DNA of 64,000 nt from an uncultured Prevotellaceae bacterium. Lineage in GTDB: Bacteria > Bacteroidota > Bacteroidia > Bacteroidales > Muribaculaceae. The notes beneath the pieces were generated by a model. It worked only from the letters and a program-made list of their open reading frames with translations. It had not been told where the DNA came from and did not search any database. The stretch is from contig CAMVBJ010000008.1 of NCBI GenBank assembly GCA_947165675.1, forward strand, positions 38,355 to 102,354, in the 5' to 3' direction. Positions within the stretch are counted from its first letter, which is position 1; every line of letters begins with the position of its first letter. Below are positions 41,483-52,384 of this stretch, piece after piece. A program made the translations under genes and the position numbers.

Positions 41483-42517
41483 ATGAAACGACCCAAGATA
41501 CTTATCATCTATACCGGCGGCACCATCGGCATGATCGAGAACCCCGACACCCATGCCCTGCAGCCGTTTGACTTTGACCACCTCATGGACAATGTGCCCA
41601 AGGTCAAGAAACTGGACTATGACATCGACAACCTCCAGTTCAACCCGCCCATCGACAGCAGTAACATGGATCCGACCCACTGGCGCGACATCGCGCTGGC
41701 CATCGAGGAGCACTATGACCGCTACGACGGATTTGTGGTGTTGCATGGTACCGACACGATGGCGTTCACAGCCTCGGCGCTGAGTTTCATGCTCGAAAAC
41801 CTGAGCAAGCCCGTCATCATCACTGGCTCGCAACTGCCCATTGGCGAGGTGCGCACCGACGGCGAGGAGAACCTCATCACTGCCCTGCAGGTGGCTGCCG
41901 CTATCGACGAGAAGGGACGGCCGCGCGTACAGGAGGTTGCCATCCTGTTCGAGAACTACCTGTGGCGAGGCAACCGTGCCACCAAGATGAGCGCCGACAA
42001 CTTCAATGCCTTCAAGAGCTTCAACTATCCCGAACTGGCCGAAATCGGTCTCGACATCGAGTATAACGAGGCCAGCCTGAGGAGAATGCCGCCGCGCCCG
42101 CTACGGGTGTGCACCGACATGGACACCAACGTCATGTTCCTGGAACTCAACCCCGGCATGACCGAGCAGACACTCGACTACCTGCTGCACACACCCAGCA
42201 TCAAGGGCATTGTCCTCAAGACATACGGTGCCGGCAACACGCCCAGCCACCCGTGGTTCATCAAGTGCATCAAGGAGGCCGTGGAGCGTGGTGTGGTCAT
42301 CGTCAACGTGACCCAGTGCGTCAACGGCGGCGTGAACTGCACACTCTATGAGACGGGCAAGACACTGCTCGATGCAGGTGTCATCAGCGGCGCAGACATG
42401 ACCAGCGAGGCTGCAATCACCAAGCTGATGTTCCTCTTCGGCATGAAGTATTCCCCAAGCATGGTCAAGAAATACATGGTCAGCGACCTGTGCGGCGAAC
42501 TCACCGTTACCACCTGA
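41483..42517 (+). CDS. ansA: Type I L-asparaginase
   Basis: 344 aa; ILIIYTGGTIGMI, VVLHGTDTMAFTASALSFMLENL. Confidence 0.93.
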   Translation: MKRPKILIIYTGGTIGMIENPDTHALQPFDFDHLMDNVPKVKKLDYDIDNLQFNPPIDSSNMDPTHWRDIALAIEEHYDRYDGFVVLHGTDTMAFTASALSFMLENLSKPVIITGSQLPIGEVRTDGEENLITALQVAAAIDEKGRPRVQEVAILFENYLWRGNRATKMSADNFNAFKSFNYPELAEIGLDIEYNEASLRRMPPRPLRVCTDMDTNVMFLELNPGMTEQTLDYLLHTPSIKGIVLKTYGAGNTPSHPWFIKCIKEAVERGVVIVNVTQCVNGGVNCTLYETGKTLLDAGVISGADMTSEAAITKLMFLFGMKYSPSMVKKYMVSDLCGELTVTT

Positions 42518-42540
42518 ACAGGCCACCACACCATTTAAAT

Positions 42541-42573
42541 GAAGCCGCCTGGACGATGTGTCCAGGCGGCTTC
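42541..42573. terminator. Bidirectional terminator
   Basis: GAAGCCGCCTGGAC gatgt GTCCAGGCGGCTTC, 14-bp perfect stem. Confidence 0.85.
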
Positions 42574-42597
42574 ATTTGTCAGGTTGCTAAGGATCGT

Positions 42598-43005
42598 TTA
42601 GTAAGTCATTCGGGGCTCGAGTTCCTTGGCTTGGTCAATCATGCGTTGCAACTCGCTCTCGACCGGAACGCGGCGGCACAAGTGCTTTTCCTCGTTCACC
42701 TCGACGAGCTTGGAGGCCAGGTTGGCGGGAACGCGGTGACCCAATTCCTTAACGGTGTCAACGCCTGCTGCCTCAAGGAGTTCGGCAAACTGCGGACCGA
42801 TGCCGTCAACACGGAAGAGGTCGGCATGATTAGCCCAGCGCAGAATCAGTTTCTCACTGATACCGGTTTTCTCGGCCAATTCCTTACGTCCTGCCGGTGC
42901 AGCGCAACGATCCAGCAGTTGTTCAACAGTATCAATGTTTTCGGCCATTAACTTAGAGGCGAATGCTTCGCCAATGCCTTCAATGTCAATAATCTTGTAA
43001 TTCAT
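42598..43005 (-). CDS. DUF4332 (helix-hairpin-helix-like) protein
   Basis: 135 aa; IEGIGEAFASKLMAENIDTVEQLL...VDGIGPQFAELLEAAGVDTVKEL. Confidence 0.85.
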   Translation of the reverse strand: MNYKIIDIEGIGEAFASKLMAENIDTVEQLLDRCAAPAGRKELAEKTGISEKLILRWANHADLFRVDGIGPQFAELLEAAGVDTVKELGHRVPANLASKLVEVNEEKHLCRRVPVESELQRMIDQAKELEPRMTY

Positions 43006-43152
43006 TCTTTAGATTAAATTTTTTGGTGATAATTAATAAACATGTAATCATTAAATAAGCCAAAAGTTGGAAACCACTAACTTTTAGACGCCCTAAAATT
43101 ACAATCTTCCTGAATAAAAAACAAGAAATTTACATTTTTTAATTATTGACAA

Positions 43153-43842
43153 TTACTCGGCCTTCTTCTCGCAGTTGCAATCGATGATCTTCCAGATAAG
43201 GGCTGCCAAAGCACCGCCCACAAAGGGACCAACGATGAACACCCAAAGTTCGTTCAGTGCCTGACCACCCTGAAAGAGAGCCGGACCGATTGAACGTGCA
43301 GGGTTGACCGAGGTGCCCGTGAAGTGGATACCCACCAGGTGGATAAGGATCAGCGACAGACCGATGGCAAGACCAGCAAAGTTGTTGGTAGCACCGTTGG
43401 TTACCGAGGTAGCACCCAGCACTACAAGCACAAAGAGCATCGTGAGGACAATCTCGACAATCAATCCATTAGTCACGCCGAATGCACATGAGTTGGCACC
43501 CGTGCTTGTCGTGATGATCGCATCGGGCGAAGCGGTTCCCACGATGCCTGCCAGCACTGCTGCGGCAAGGATAGCGCCGATAACCTGGAATACCATGTAC
43601 ATGCCACAATCCTTGGCATTCATGCGACCACTCAGGAACACACCCAAGGTGATAGCGGGATTAATGTGGCATCCGCTGATGCCGCCAATGGTGTAAGCCA
43701 TTGCCACGACAGCCAGACCAAAGGCCATAGCGGTCCCAACCACCGATGCAGTGTCGGTTCCACAACCAAGTGCTACTGCTGCTCCGCAGCCCAAAAACGT
43801 CAGCACAAACGTTCCTACCATTTCAGCTAAATACTTTTTCAT
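43153..43842 (-). CDS. aqpZ: Aquaporin family channel
   Basis: 229 aa; ISGCHINPAITLG and GTSVNPARSIGPAL (two NPA motifs). Confidence 0.94.
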   Translation of the reverse strand: MKKYLAEMVGTFVLTFLGCGAAVALGCGTDTASVVGTAMAFGLAVVAMAYTIGGISGCHINPAITLGVFLSGRMNAKDCGMYMVFQVIGAILAAAVLAGIVGTASPDAIITTSTGANSCAFGVTNGLIVEIVLTMLFVLVVLGATSVTNGATNNFAGLAIGLSLILIHLVGIHFTGTSVNPARSIGPALFQGGQALNELWVFIVGPFVGGALAALIWKIIDCNCEKKAE

Positions 43843-44025
43843 AGTGAAATTCTGATTATTTAATGGTTAAACAAGTGATTTCTCGACTTTAACAATAATA
43901 TAACAATTACGAAAGTGCAAACTTAACAATTTTTGATGAAAAACAAAAGAATTTATGATAAAAACTTTCTATATTTGCAAATTCATTACACTTATAAACC
44001 TATCATTGAATAAAAAAATAATACG

Positions 44026-45342
44026 ATGAACGTTTCTATAGTTGGAACAGGATATGTGGGGCTGGTGAGTGGCACGTGCTTTGCCGACCTTGGTGTCAAT
44101 GTTACCTGTGTGGACAGTGATAGCCAGAAGATTAACCGACTGGTCTATGGCGCAATCCCCATCTATGAGCCTGGCCTTGACAACATGATCGCCCGTAACG
44201 TCAACGACAAGCGCCTGACGTTCTCCAGCGATTACAAGCAGGGCTTCATCGACCAGGATTACGTCTTCTGTGCCATCGACACAACCGCCAGCGAAGACGG
44301 CTCGACCGACTTGACACCCATTCTTGACATCGCCAAGGACTTCGGCCAGCACATCACCCACTATAGCGTGTTTGTCATCAAGTCGACAGTCCCTGTCGGC
44401 ACAGCTCAGCATGTGACCAAAATCATCAGCGACACCCTTGAGGCACGCGGTGCCGGAGATATCAAGTTTGATGTAGCCAGCAACCCCGACTTCCTCACTG
44501 AGGGCAACGGCATCAAGGATTTCATGAAGCCCGACCGCATCGTCATCGGCACCGAGACGTCCAGTGCCCGTCAAGCCATGGAACGGTTGTACCGCACCAT
44601 CCTGATGCACAACAACCGCACAGTCATCTATACAGACACCCGCACCGCCGAGATGATCAAGTATGCCGCCACATCGATGCTTGCTACCCGCGTGAGCTTC
44701 ATGAACGAGATCGCCAACCTGTGTGAAATCGTCGGCGCCGACATCAACATCGTGCGCCACGGAGTGGGCACCGACAGCCGTATCGGTCCCAAGTACATCT
44801 TCCCTGGCTGTGGCTATGGCGGAACCCTGTTCCCCCAAGACATCAAGGACTTGATCAAGATAGGCAATGAGCACAACTTCGACATGGAAGTTCTCAAGGC
44901 TGTAGAGAATGTCAACACACGACAGAAGCGCATCATGTTCAAGAAGCTCAACAACCACTTCAAGGGTGACCTTGACGGCAAGACCGTCGCCCTGTGGGGA
45001 CTCGCTTTCAAGCCCGAGACCGACGACATGACTGCAGCTCCCGCTATCGACACGATTAACCTGCTGATGGATGCTGGTTGCAATGTGCGCGTCTATGACC
45101 CCGTCGCCATGAATGCCACCAAACGCCGCTGGGGCAATGTCTATTGTGGCGTGGACATGTATGATGCTGTCAAGGGTGCCGATGCCGTCCTGCTGCTCAC
45201 CGAGTGGCGACAGTTCCGCATCCCGGCATGGCACACGGTAAAAAGTTTAATGAAGACCCCGCTCATCATTGATGGTCGCAACGTGTATGACGGCGACGAA
45301 CTCGAGGAGATGGGCTTCACCTACTACTGCATTGGCCGCTAA
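44026..45342 (+). CDS. ugd: UDP-glucose 6-dehydrogenase family
   Basis: 438 aa; VGTGYVGLVSGTCFADLG, GCGYGGTLFPQDIKDL, GLAFKPETDDMTAAPA. Confidence 0.94.
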   Translation: MNVSIVGTGYVGLVSGTCFADLGVNVTCVDSDSQKINRLVYGAIPIYEPGLDNMIARNVNDKRLTFSSDYKQGFIDQDYVFCAIDTTASEDGSTDLTPILDIAKDFGQHITHYSVFVIKSTVPVGTAQHVTKIISDTLEARGAGDIKFDVASNPDFLTEGNGIKDFMKPDRIVIGTETSSARQAMERLYRTILMHNNRTVIYTDTRTAEMIKYAATSMLATRVSFMNEIANLCEIVGADINIVRHGVGTDSRIGPKYIFPGCGYGGTLFPQDIKDLIKIGNEHNFDMEVLKAVENVNTRQKRIMFKKLNNHFKGDLDGKTVALWGLAFKPETDDMTAAPAIDTINLLMDAGCNVRVYDPVAMNATKRRWGNVYCGVDMYDAVKGADAVLLLTEWRQFRIPAWHTVKSLMKTPLIIDGRNVYDGDELEEMGFTYYCIGR

Positions 45343-45371
45343 GCTGTGCTGCTGAAAGCCGTGCAACCTTA

Positions 45372-45410
45372 TTACAAGAAAAACCGCTGTTCTGGCGGTT
45401 TTTCTTGTAA
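45372..45410. terminator. Bidirectional terminator
   Basis: TTACAAGAAAAACCGC tgttctg GCGGTTTTTCTTGTAA, 16-bp perfect stem. Confidence 0.9.
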
Positions 45411-45413
45411 TAT

Positions 45414-47411
45414 CTAATACTGGTAATCAGTATCAATGACCGTGAACTCAGTGCGCCGGTTGACCTGGTCGGCGGCTTCCTGATCCTCCTTGCTCAGGGT
45501 CTTGATGAACTCCTCGGTAAGTGTCACTCCTTCCTCAAACTGCGGATACTTGTTATGGATGCGCTTGGTCACTGTCTTGGGGCGTGACTCGCCATAACCA
45601 GCCGGCTTGAGCCTCTCACGCGGGATGCCATTCTCGATCAGATAGTCCACTACGCTCTGGGCACGACGCTGCGACAAGCCCTGATTGTACTTGGCACTTC
45701 CGACGCGGTCGGTATGCGAAGCCATTTCAATGACGATATTGGGATGATCCTTCAAGAGCATCACCATGCTGTCGAGAGCAAGTTTTGACTCGTCACGCAA
45801 CACCGCCTTGTCAAAGTCATAGAAGATGTTCTCAATAATCTGGGCCTTGAACATCGCCGGCAGAATGAAATCCACATAGTACTCAGCATCTTCCTCAGCA
45901 CTATCACTCACAAATTCCTGGCGGGCATTCAAGTAACCTTCAGCGCCAGCCATCATCGCATATTTTACCCCCCGTTGCAAGTCAAAACGGAAAGAGCCGT
46001 CGGGCTTGGCCGCAGTCTTCTGGTTGCTGCCATCGTCACCCACGATGCGTATGACTGCGTTGGGCACGGGTTCATCGTCCTTATCGACCACATAACCCGA
46101 AATTGATATCTGCAATTCGGGCTTGATAAAGTCGAAGATGTGATCATAACCACGCGCATCACCACGGTTGCTGGAGAACATACCGCTCTCACCCTTGCCG
46201 AAAGTGATACCGAAGTCGTCGCCCGACGAGTTCATCGGCACGCCCATATTCTCAACAACCCAGCGGTCCATCACTGTGCGCTCAGTCTCATCCTGAGGCT
46301 GCAACTTGGCCACAAACAGGTCAAGGCCACCCATACCGGGATGTCCATTACTGGAGAAATATAATAGGCTGTCGGTACGCATGTTAGGATACCGCTCATT
46401 CCCCTTGGTATTAATGTCTGGTCCCAGATTCTCGAGTGTACCGTGCTTGTCCTTGAGGTTAATGCGCCAGATGTCAGTGCCACCCTGTCCACCAGGCATG
46501 TCGCTGACAAAATAGAGCCATTGTCCGTCGGGGCTCACTGACGGGTCGGAATAGTTACTCAAGGTATCGGCAGTAATTTCAAACTTCTGTGGGGCACCCC
46601 ACTTAGCCTCGCTGCGACTGCTGGTATAAATCTCAACCGTCGTGGGCCAGTCCTGGCGCACAGCACGGGCCAGATACATCGTCGAACCATCGGGCGAGAA
46701 AGCTGCTGCACCCTCATCATGCTCAGTGTTCAAGCCTCCATCCACGACCTCTGGACGCGACCAAGCTCCTTTCTCGTCCAGCTTGGTGAAGTAGATATCA
46801 CCCTTCTTGGTGCCAGTAATCTCGCTACGTAGTTCACCAGTGGATTTTTCGTTGGTCGATGTGAAGTAGATATACTCCATGTTCTTGTCGAGGTACATCG
46901 GACAATAGTCAGCACGGCGTGAGTTAAGCAACTTGTTCTGCTTGACGGTATATCGCGAACCCTCCTCCTTCCACTGTGGAGCCAATTCACAACCCCGCTT
47001 GCCGATGAGAGCCTCCCAGTCGTCAGGAAACATATCTAAATACTCATTATAGCTCTTGATTGCCGTGGCATACTGCCCCTCAAGCTGTTGGGCTTGGGCC
47101 AGACGCAACAACGTCGTCGAGTCCTGATACTCATAGCGGATCGCATTCTGGAATGCGGCCGTAGCACGGTTGCCCTGATTGAGTTTCAAGTGACACATGC
47201 CCAATTGGAAGGCCAGTTCGCCACGCAACCAGCTATCTTCCTTGCGGTTATAGTGATTGTACAGCTTGCGGTATATGGTCGCCGCGTCAAAGTACTCGCC
47301 ACGGTCGTAGGCCTCATCGGCATCCTTGAGTTTAGGTCCCTTGCACGACGTCAATGACAAAGTCACCGACACCAACATCAGACCCACAATCATATATAGT
47401 ATCCGTTTCAT
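45414..47411 (-). CDS. OmpA-family protein with TPR, PD40 and carboxypeptidase-regulatory-like regions
   Basis: 665 aa; SLTSCKG lipobox, SVSPDGQWLYFVSDMPGGQGGTDIW, OmpA SHTDRVGSAKYNQGLSQRRAQSVVDYL. Confidence 0.92.
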   Translation of the reverse strand: MKRILYMIVGLMLVSVTLSLTSCKGPKLKDADEAYDRGEYFDAATIYRKLYNHYNRKEDSWLRGELAFQLGMCHLKLNQGNRATAAFQNAIRYEYQDSTTLLRLAQAQQLEGQYATAIKSYNEYLDMFPDDWEALIGKRGCELAPQWKEEGSRYTVKQNKLLNSRRADYCPMYLDKNMEYIYFTSTNEKSTGELRSEITGTKKGDIYFTKLDEKGAWSRPEVVDGGLNTEHDEGAAAFSPDGSTMYLARAVRQDWPTTVEIYTSSRSEAKWGAPQKFEITADTLSNYSDPSVSPDGQWLYFVSDMPGGQGGTDIWRINLKDKHGTLENLGPDINTKGNERYPNMRTDSLLYFSSNGHPGMGGLDLFVAKLQPQDETERTVMDRWVVENMGVPMNSSGDDFGITFGKGESGMFSSNRGDARGYDHIFDFIKPELQISISGYVVDKDDEPVPNAVIRIVGDDGSNQKTAAKPDGSFRFDLQRGVKYAMMAGAEGYLNARQEFVSDSAEEDAEYYVDFILPAMFKAQIIENIFYDFDKAVLRDESKLALDSMVMLLKDHPNIVIEMASHTDRVGSAKYNQGLSQRRAQSVVDYLIENGIPRERLKPAGYGESRPKTVTKRIHNKYPQFEEGVTLTEEFIKTLSKEDQEAADQVNRRTEFTVIDTDYQY

Positions 47412-47482
47412 GAATTGCGCTTCTATTGCTTTAACATTAAAAACGGCAAATCTCCTCCTTTTATTGTCCTAAAACCTATAAC

Positions 47483-48382
47483 CTACAAACTATAACTCCT
47501 GGTAATCGTCATCTGGGGCTTGCCGTCAAGGGCAATCTCGATGCGGGTATAGCGGCCATGGGTATCAATATCATACTGGAACGTTCGCTCATGAATGACG
47601 TCGTTACCCTTCAACTCCTTGATGGAAATGAGAAACTTCTTACCTGTAGCTGTGTCATAGTCATAGTGGTAACGGAATACCCTGCCCCCCACCTCCTCAC
47701 GGATGATGTAGCCATCCTGATAGATGAGTGTGCGTTTGTCACTGCCAGGCTGCACAATCACGCGCTTGGTGATGTGCCCCTTCTCATTAAAGGTATAGTC
47801 CTGACGGCTGCCATTGTCTCCCTTGAGTGACATGCAGTGACCATCCTCACTATAGATGGGCGCATAATTGATGGTCTTTCCCTTGCGCTTGCTCTGCTTG
47901 AGTATCGCTCCATGCTGGTTATCATAGGAGTACAGATAGTCCACAATGGTCCTCGTTCCCTTGCTGCCCTGGATTGATGACTGTGACAACAGGCCCTGCT
48001 TGTTGAACAAGAAGACGTTGTCACGCTTGCTTCCATTGGCCATGACCACCTGTTCGTCAACACGGCCCGTACAACCGTTGAAGCCCACATCCAGATGCTC
48101 GATGCGGTAGCTGTGAGTCGGGTTGTTTACCAGATTGCTGTAGAATACCTTGATGCGTGCGGGATAATTCCTGGCCGTATCGACATAGGCTGCAAGACTC
48201 TCGAGCGTGATGTTCTCGTTGCAATAGGCATCCACCACCTCTGCATCATCGACTTGCCCCACGGCATGAAGTGCTACGACCGCCATCATGGTCACGAACC
48301 ATATCCTTAAAAAACTCTTCATCATAATTTTCATGTGATTACTTGTTTGCCCTGCAAAGATAGCTAAAAACTTCTTTCTCAC
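47483..48382 (-). CDS. Hypothetical secreted protein
   Basis: 299 aa with N-terminal hydrophobic signal; repeated Y-rich beta-strand motifs. Confidence 0.65.
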   Translation of the reverse strand: MRKKFLAIFAGQTSNHMKIMMKSFLRIWFVTMMAVVALHAVGQVDDAEVVDAYCNENITLESLAAYVDTARNYPARIKVFYSNLVNNPTHSYRIEHLDVGFNGCTGRVDEQVVMANGSKRDNVFLFNKQGLLSQSSIQGSKGTRTIVDYLYSYDNQHGAILKQSKRKGKTINYAPIYSEDGHCMSLKGDNGSRQDYTFNEKGHITKRVIVQPGSDKRTLIYQDGYIIREEVGGRVFRYHYDYDTATGKKFLISIKELKGNDVIHERTFQYDIDTHGRYTRIEIALDGKPQMTITRSYSL

Positions 48383-48489
48383 AAAAAAACCAACATTTCA
48401 AGCCATTGATAGTACCACTTTGTCGATTTTTTCCTATCTTCGCAGTTTAAATCCCAACTAACAAACAACTAACAAATAAATATAATTTT

Positions 48490-50454
48490 ATGAAAGACGA
48501 AGAAAACATTGTTCAACAACAGCAAGACGAAATCGCGTTGCCCGACAACGCAGCGCGCGAGCTCAAGCCTGGAGAGAAATATGTCCCCATCCTGAAGCCC
48601 GACAAGACGTATCCCGAGATTACGCCCTACAGTGTCTCGTTGGGTCTCATTATGGCGGTCATCTTCAGTGCCGCCGCAGCCTATCTGGGCCTCAAGGTGG
48701 GCCAGGTATTTGAAGCTGCCATCCCTATTGCTATCATCGCTGCTGGCATCGGTGCGGTGACCAAGCGCAAGAACTCGCTCGGCGAGAATGTCATCATCCA
48801 GTCGATTGGTGCGGCTTCGGGCATCATTGTGGCCGGTGCCATCTTCACACTGCCTGCCCTGTACATCCTGCAAGCCGAGTATCCCGACATCACTGTCAGC
48901 TTCCTGGAAGTATTCCTCAGCTCACTATTAGGTGGCATCTTAGGCATCCTGTTCTTTATCCCCTTCCGCAAGTACTTCGTGAGCGACATGCACGGCAAGT
49001 TCCCGTTCCCCGAGGCTACCGCAACGACCCAGGTACTCGTCAGCGGCCAGAAGGGTGGCGACCAGGCCCGTCCGTTGCTCATTGCGGGTCTGGTGGGTGG
49101 TCTATATGACTTCCTGCTCTCGACCTTCGGCTGGTGGAAAGAGGTACTTACAACCCAAGCTATCCCTGCCCTGCAAGGATTTACCGACAATGTGAAGATG
49201 ATCTTCAAGATCAACACGGGTGCCGCCGTACTGGGCCTGGGCTATATCATCGGCCTGCCATACGCCTTCATCATCTTTGCCGGTAGTGCCTTCATCTGGT
49301 GGGTGATCGTTCCCCTGTTGGGTATGAATCCAGAGTATGCACAGATGGCACCTGACCAGATCTTTGCAGGCGGCGCTCGCTACATTGGCATCGGCGGTAT
49401 CGCCATGAGCGGTATCATCGGCATCGTCAAGTCGTGGGGCGTTATCAAGAACGCTGCTGGCCTTGCGGGCCAGGCCTTCAAGGGACAGGATCAGAACGTA
49501 CAGGTGGAGCGCCACCAGCGCGACATCCCCATGAAGGTTCTCGTGTTCGCCCTGTTGGCAGCTTTGCTGGTAACCTTTGTGTTCTTCTATATCGGCGTGA
49601 TCCACAACCTGATGCAGACGGTAGTTGCCTTTATCGTCGTCCTGGTTATCGCCTTCCTGTTCACCACCGTGGCAGCCAACGCTATTGCCATCGTGGGCAG
49701 TAACCCGGTTTCGGGTATGACCTTGATGACCCTTATCGTGGCCAGCGTCATCTTTGTCGCTATTGGCCTCAACGGTTCCAAGGGTATCGTGGCAGCCATG
49801 GTCATCGGTGGTGTGGTCTGCACCGCCCTGTCAATGGCTGGCGGCATGGTCACCGATATGAAAATCGGTTACTGGATCGGTACCACCCCGGCCAAGCAGC
49901 AGACGTGGAAGTTTGTCGGCACGCTGGTGTCGGCAGCTACCGTCGGCGGTGTGATGATCATCCTCAACAAGGCTTACGGCTTCACGGGCGAGAACGCCCT
50001 CGTTGCTCCCCAGGCCAACGCTATGGCAGCCGTCATCAAGCCCCTCATGATGGGTGGTGAGACGCCTTGGTTACTCTACGGCGTGGGTGCCATTCTGGCC
50101 CTGTTGCTCAACTGGTTGAAGGTGCCTGCCCTGCCCTTCTCGCTGGGTATGTTCATCCCCTTGCAACTCAACGCACCGCTGCTCGTCGGCGCCATCATCA
50201 GTTGGTTTGTCGGCAGCCGCAGCAAGGATGAGAAAGTTAACAACGCCCGCAAGGAGCGCGGTACCCTGCTGGCCAGCGGTTTCATCGCGGGTGGTGCCCT
50301 CATGGGTGTCGTCAGCGCTGCCATGATCTTCTTCGGCTTCAAGTACACCAGCCCCCTGAGTGAGACCGCCAGCAACGTTCTCGCCATCGTGATGTACATC
50401 GCCCTCATCCTCTTCCTGGCCGTCTCCTGCCTGCGCGCCAAGAAAGACAACTAA
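48490..50454 (+). CDS. OPT family oligopeptide transporter
   Basis: 654 aa polytopic; PEITPYSVSLGLIMAVIFSAAAAYLGLKVGQVFEAAIP, KFPFPEATATTQVL. Confidence 0.93.
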   Translation: MKDEENIVQQQQDEIALPDNAARELKPGEKYVPILKPDKTYPEITPYSVSLGLIMAVIFSAAAAYLGLKVGQVFEAAIPIAIIAAGIGAVTKRKNSLGENVIIQSIGAASGIIVAGAIFTLPALYILQAEYPDITVSFLEVFLSSLLGGILGILFFIPFRKYFVSDMHGKFPFPEATATTQVLVSGQKGGDQARPLLIAGLVGGLYDFLLSTFGWWKEVLTTQAIPALQGFTDNVKMIFKINTGAAVLGLGYIIGLPYAFIIFAGSAFIWWVIVPLLGMNPEYAQMAPDQIFAGGARYIGIGGIAMSGIIGIVKSWGVIKNAAGLAGQAFKGQDQNVQVERHQRDIPMKVLVFALLAALLVTFVFFYIGVIHNLMQTVVAFIVVLVIAFLFTTVAANAIAIVGSNPVSGMTLMTLIVASVIFVAIGLNGSKGIVAAMVIGGVVCTALSMAGGMVTDMKIGYWIGTTPAKQQTWKFVGTLVSAATVGGVMIILNKAYGFTGENALVAPQANAMAAVIKPLMMGGETPWLLYGVGAILALLLNWLKVPALPFSLGMFIPLQLNAPLLVGAIISWFVGSRSKDEKVNNARKERGTLLASGFIAGGALMGVVSAAMIFFGFKYTSPLSETASNVLAIVMYIALILFLAVSCLRAKKDN

Positions 50455-50468
50455 ACCACGGCATCACA

Positions 50469-50550
50469 AGAAAACAACAAAGACAACTGGAACAACTCAA
50501 ACAACTGTCCATCAAAAAGATAGTTTCCAAGTTGTTCCAGTTGTTTTTTA
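50469..50550. repeat. AACAAC-decamer inverted repeat, copy 3
   Basis: AAGACAACTGGAACAACTCAAACAACT ... AAGTTGTTCCAGTTGTTTTTT (ACAACTGGAACAACT arm). Confidence 0.75.
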
Positions 50551-50575
50551 TTATAAAAATGGCTGGCCCTTATTA

Positions 50576-50607
50576 TTTGCACTTTACATGGGAAAACCCT
50601 ACCTTTG
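50576..50607 (+). promoter_or_regulatory. Bacteroidota promoter TTTG-N20-TACCTTTG
   Basis: TTTG 50576-50579, TACCTTTG 50600-50607. Confidence 0.65.
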
Positions 50608-50679
50608 CCATTGGATTGCAAGCGATTCGCAACATTGCATAATAACACCAGGAAAATAACAACTAAACAATACCTCATC

Positions 50680-52077
50680 ATGAAACATCTCATCAAAGCC
50701 ACCCTCCTGCTGTTGGCCCTGCTATTGCTTGCCATGGTATCATGCTCTGGCAATCAGAGTGTGCCAAATTCAGACTCCACGTTCGAGGTCAACGGCATCA
50801 TCTACAACAAAATCAATAGCAATGAAGTCGAAGTCACCTTCAAAGGAACATCAGATTCCCAGTTTTCCAATGATTACTCTGGCTCGGTGACCATCCCCGC
50901 TACCGTCACCTACCACGGCACGACCTACTCCGTCACTTCCATCGGCTACGCTGCGTTCGAATACTGTACCAGCCTAACCGCCATCAACATACCCAACTCC
51001 GTCACAAACATCTGCTCCGTTGCGTTCCGAGGCTGCTCTACCCTAACCTCCATCAACATCCCCAACTCCGTCACAAACATCTTTAACTCTGCTTTCAATG
51101 GCTGCTCCAGCCTTGAAAACATCTCAGTTGCTAGTAATAACACAAACTACGATTCTCGCAATAACTGCAATGCCATTATCGAAACGGCGACCAATACATT
51201 AATTGCTGGCTGCAAAAACACGACTATCCCTAACTCCGTCACTTCCATTGGTGACATGGCGTTCGGTGGCTCCGGCCTAACCACCATCAGCATCCCCAAC
51301 TCCGTCACTTCCATCGGCTCTTCTGCGTTCTCTGGCTGCTCCAGCCTAACCTCCATCAACATCCCAAACTCCGTCACGACCATCGACGGCTGGGCGTTCC
51401 TGGGCTGCTCTGGCCTAGCCTCCATCTCAGTAGTTAGCGATAATCCAAAGTACGATTCTCGCAACAACTGCAATGCCATTATCGAAACGGCAACCAATAC
51501 ATTAATTGCTGGTTGCATGAACACGACCATCCCCAACTCCGTCACTTCCATCGGCGACGAGGCGTTCTCTAACTGCTCTAGCCTAACCTCCATCAACATC
51601 CCCAACTCCGTCACGACCATCGGCGACATGGCGTTCGAAGGCTGCTCTGGCTTGACTAACATCAGCATCCCTAACTCCGTCACTTCCATCGGCGACCATA
51701 CGTTCTATAGCTGCTCCAGCCTAACCTCCATCTCAGTAGCTAGCGATAATCCAAAGTACGATTCTCGCAACAACTGCAATGCCATTATCGAAACGGCAAC
51801 CAATACATTAATTGCTGGTTGCATGAACACGACCATCCCCAAATCCGTCACTTCCATCAACGAGGAGTTCCTGGATTGTCCTTCTTTAAAAGACGTCTAT
51901 TGCTACGCAACCACTCCCCCTAGATGCGAGAACTCTTGTTATATCAACTATTCCGCGACACTCCATGTGCCAGCGGCGTCATTAGCAGCTTATCATAAAG
52001 CCCCCGTTTGGAGCAAGTTCAAGAAGATTGTGGGTGATGCCGACGCTACCAACGGGTATCGCAACCAGTCGCGATAG
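50680..52077 (+). CDS. BspA-like leucine-rich repeat (LRR_5) lipoprotein
   Basis: ATG 50680; [24 protein letters not shown] lipobox; repeated [23 protein letters not shown]. Confidence 0.92.
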   Translation: MKHLIKATLLLLALLLLAMVSCSGNQSVPNSDSTFEVNGIIYNKINSNEVEVTFKGTSDSQFSNDYSGSVTIPATVTYHGTTYSVTSIGYAAFEYCTSLTAINIPNSVTNICSVAFRGCSTLTSINIPNSVTNIFNSAFNGCSSLENISVASNNTNYDSRNNCNAIIETATNTLIAGCKNTTIPNSVTSIGDMAFGGSGLTTISIPNSVTSIGSSAFSGCSSLTSINIPNSVTTIDGWAFLGCSGLASISVVSDNPKYDSRNNCNAIIETATNTLIAGCMNTTIPNSVTSIGDEAFSNCSSLTSINIPNSVTTIGDMAFEGCSGLTNISIPNSVTSIGDHTFYSCSSLTSISVASDNPKYDSRNNCNAIIETATNTLIAGCMNTTIPKSVTSINEEFLDCPSLKDVYCYATTPPRCENSCYINYSATLHVPAASLAAYHKAPVWSKFKKIVGDADATNGYRNQSR

Positions 52078-52264
52078 TGTTGAAACCCGGCCGGGTGAAT
52101 AAATCGAATTGCCGACCACCGTTACCCCCGCTAACGAATCACACATAATAGCTACACAAACATCTGTAATTCAACAAAATAGCCATTATAGCTATCTTGA
52201 TTATCTTTGTTAAGTGGCTACCAAGATGAAGATTGTGTATCTTGTATTTCTTGTTTTCGTTATA

Positions 52265-52294
52265 TAAAAAAGGACGACTGTTGTCGTCCTTTTT
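52265..52294. terminator. Terminator hairpin downstream of tRNA-Ser
   Basis: AAAAAAGGACGAC tgtt GTCGTCCTTTTT. Confidence 0.85.
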
Positions 52295-52384
52295 GGCGGA
52301 GTGACCGAGATTCGAACTCGGGATACGCTTTTGACGTATACACGCTTTCCAGGCGTGCCTCTTCAGCCACTCGAGCATCACTCC
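52294..52384 (-). tRNA. tRNA-Ser (GGA anticodon)
   Basis: GGAGTGATGCTCGAGTGGCTGAAGAGGCACGCCTGGAAAGCGTG...long variable arm...TCACTCCGCCA. Confidence 0.95.

Noticed and set aside
43969-45234. 421-aa minus-strand ORF opposite ugd
   Set aside because: Antisense shadow of a strongly supported gene; His/Val/Asp-rich translation without recognisable family, typical of this codon bias
50940-51860. Possible CRISPR-like direct repeats (tccgtcacttccatcggc...)
   Set aside because: In-frame LRR codon repeats inside a coding gene, not a CRISPR array; no cas genes
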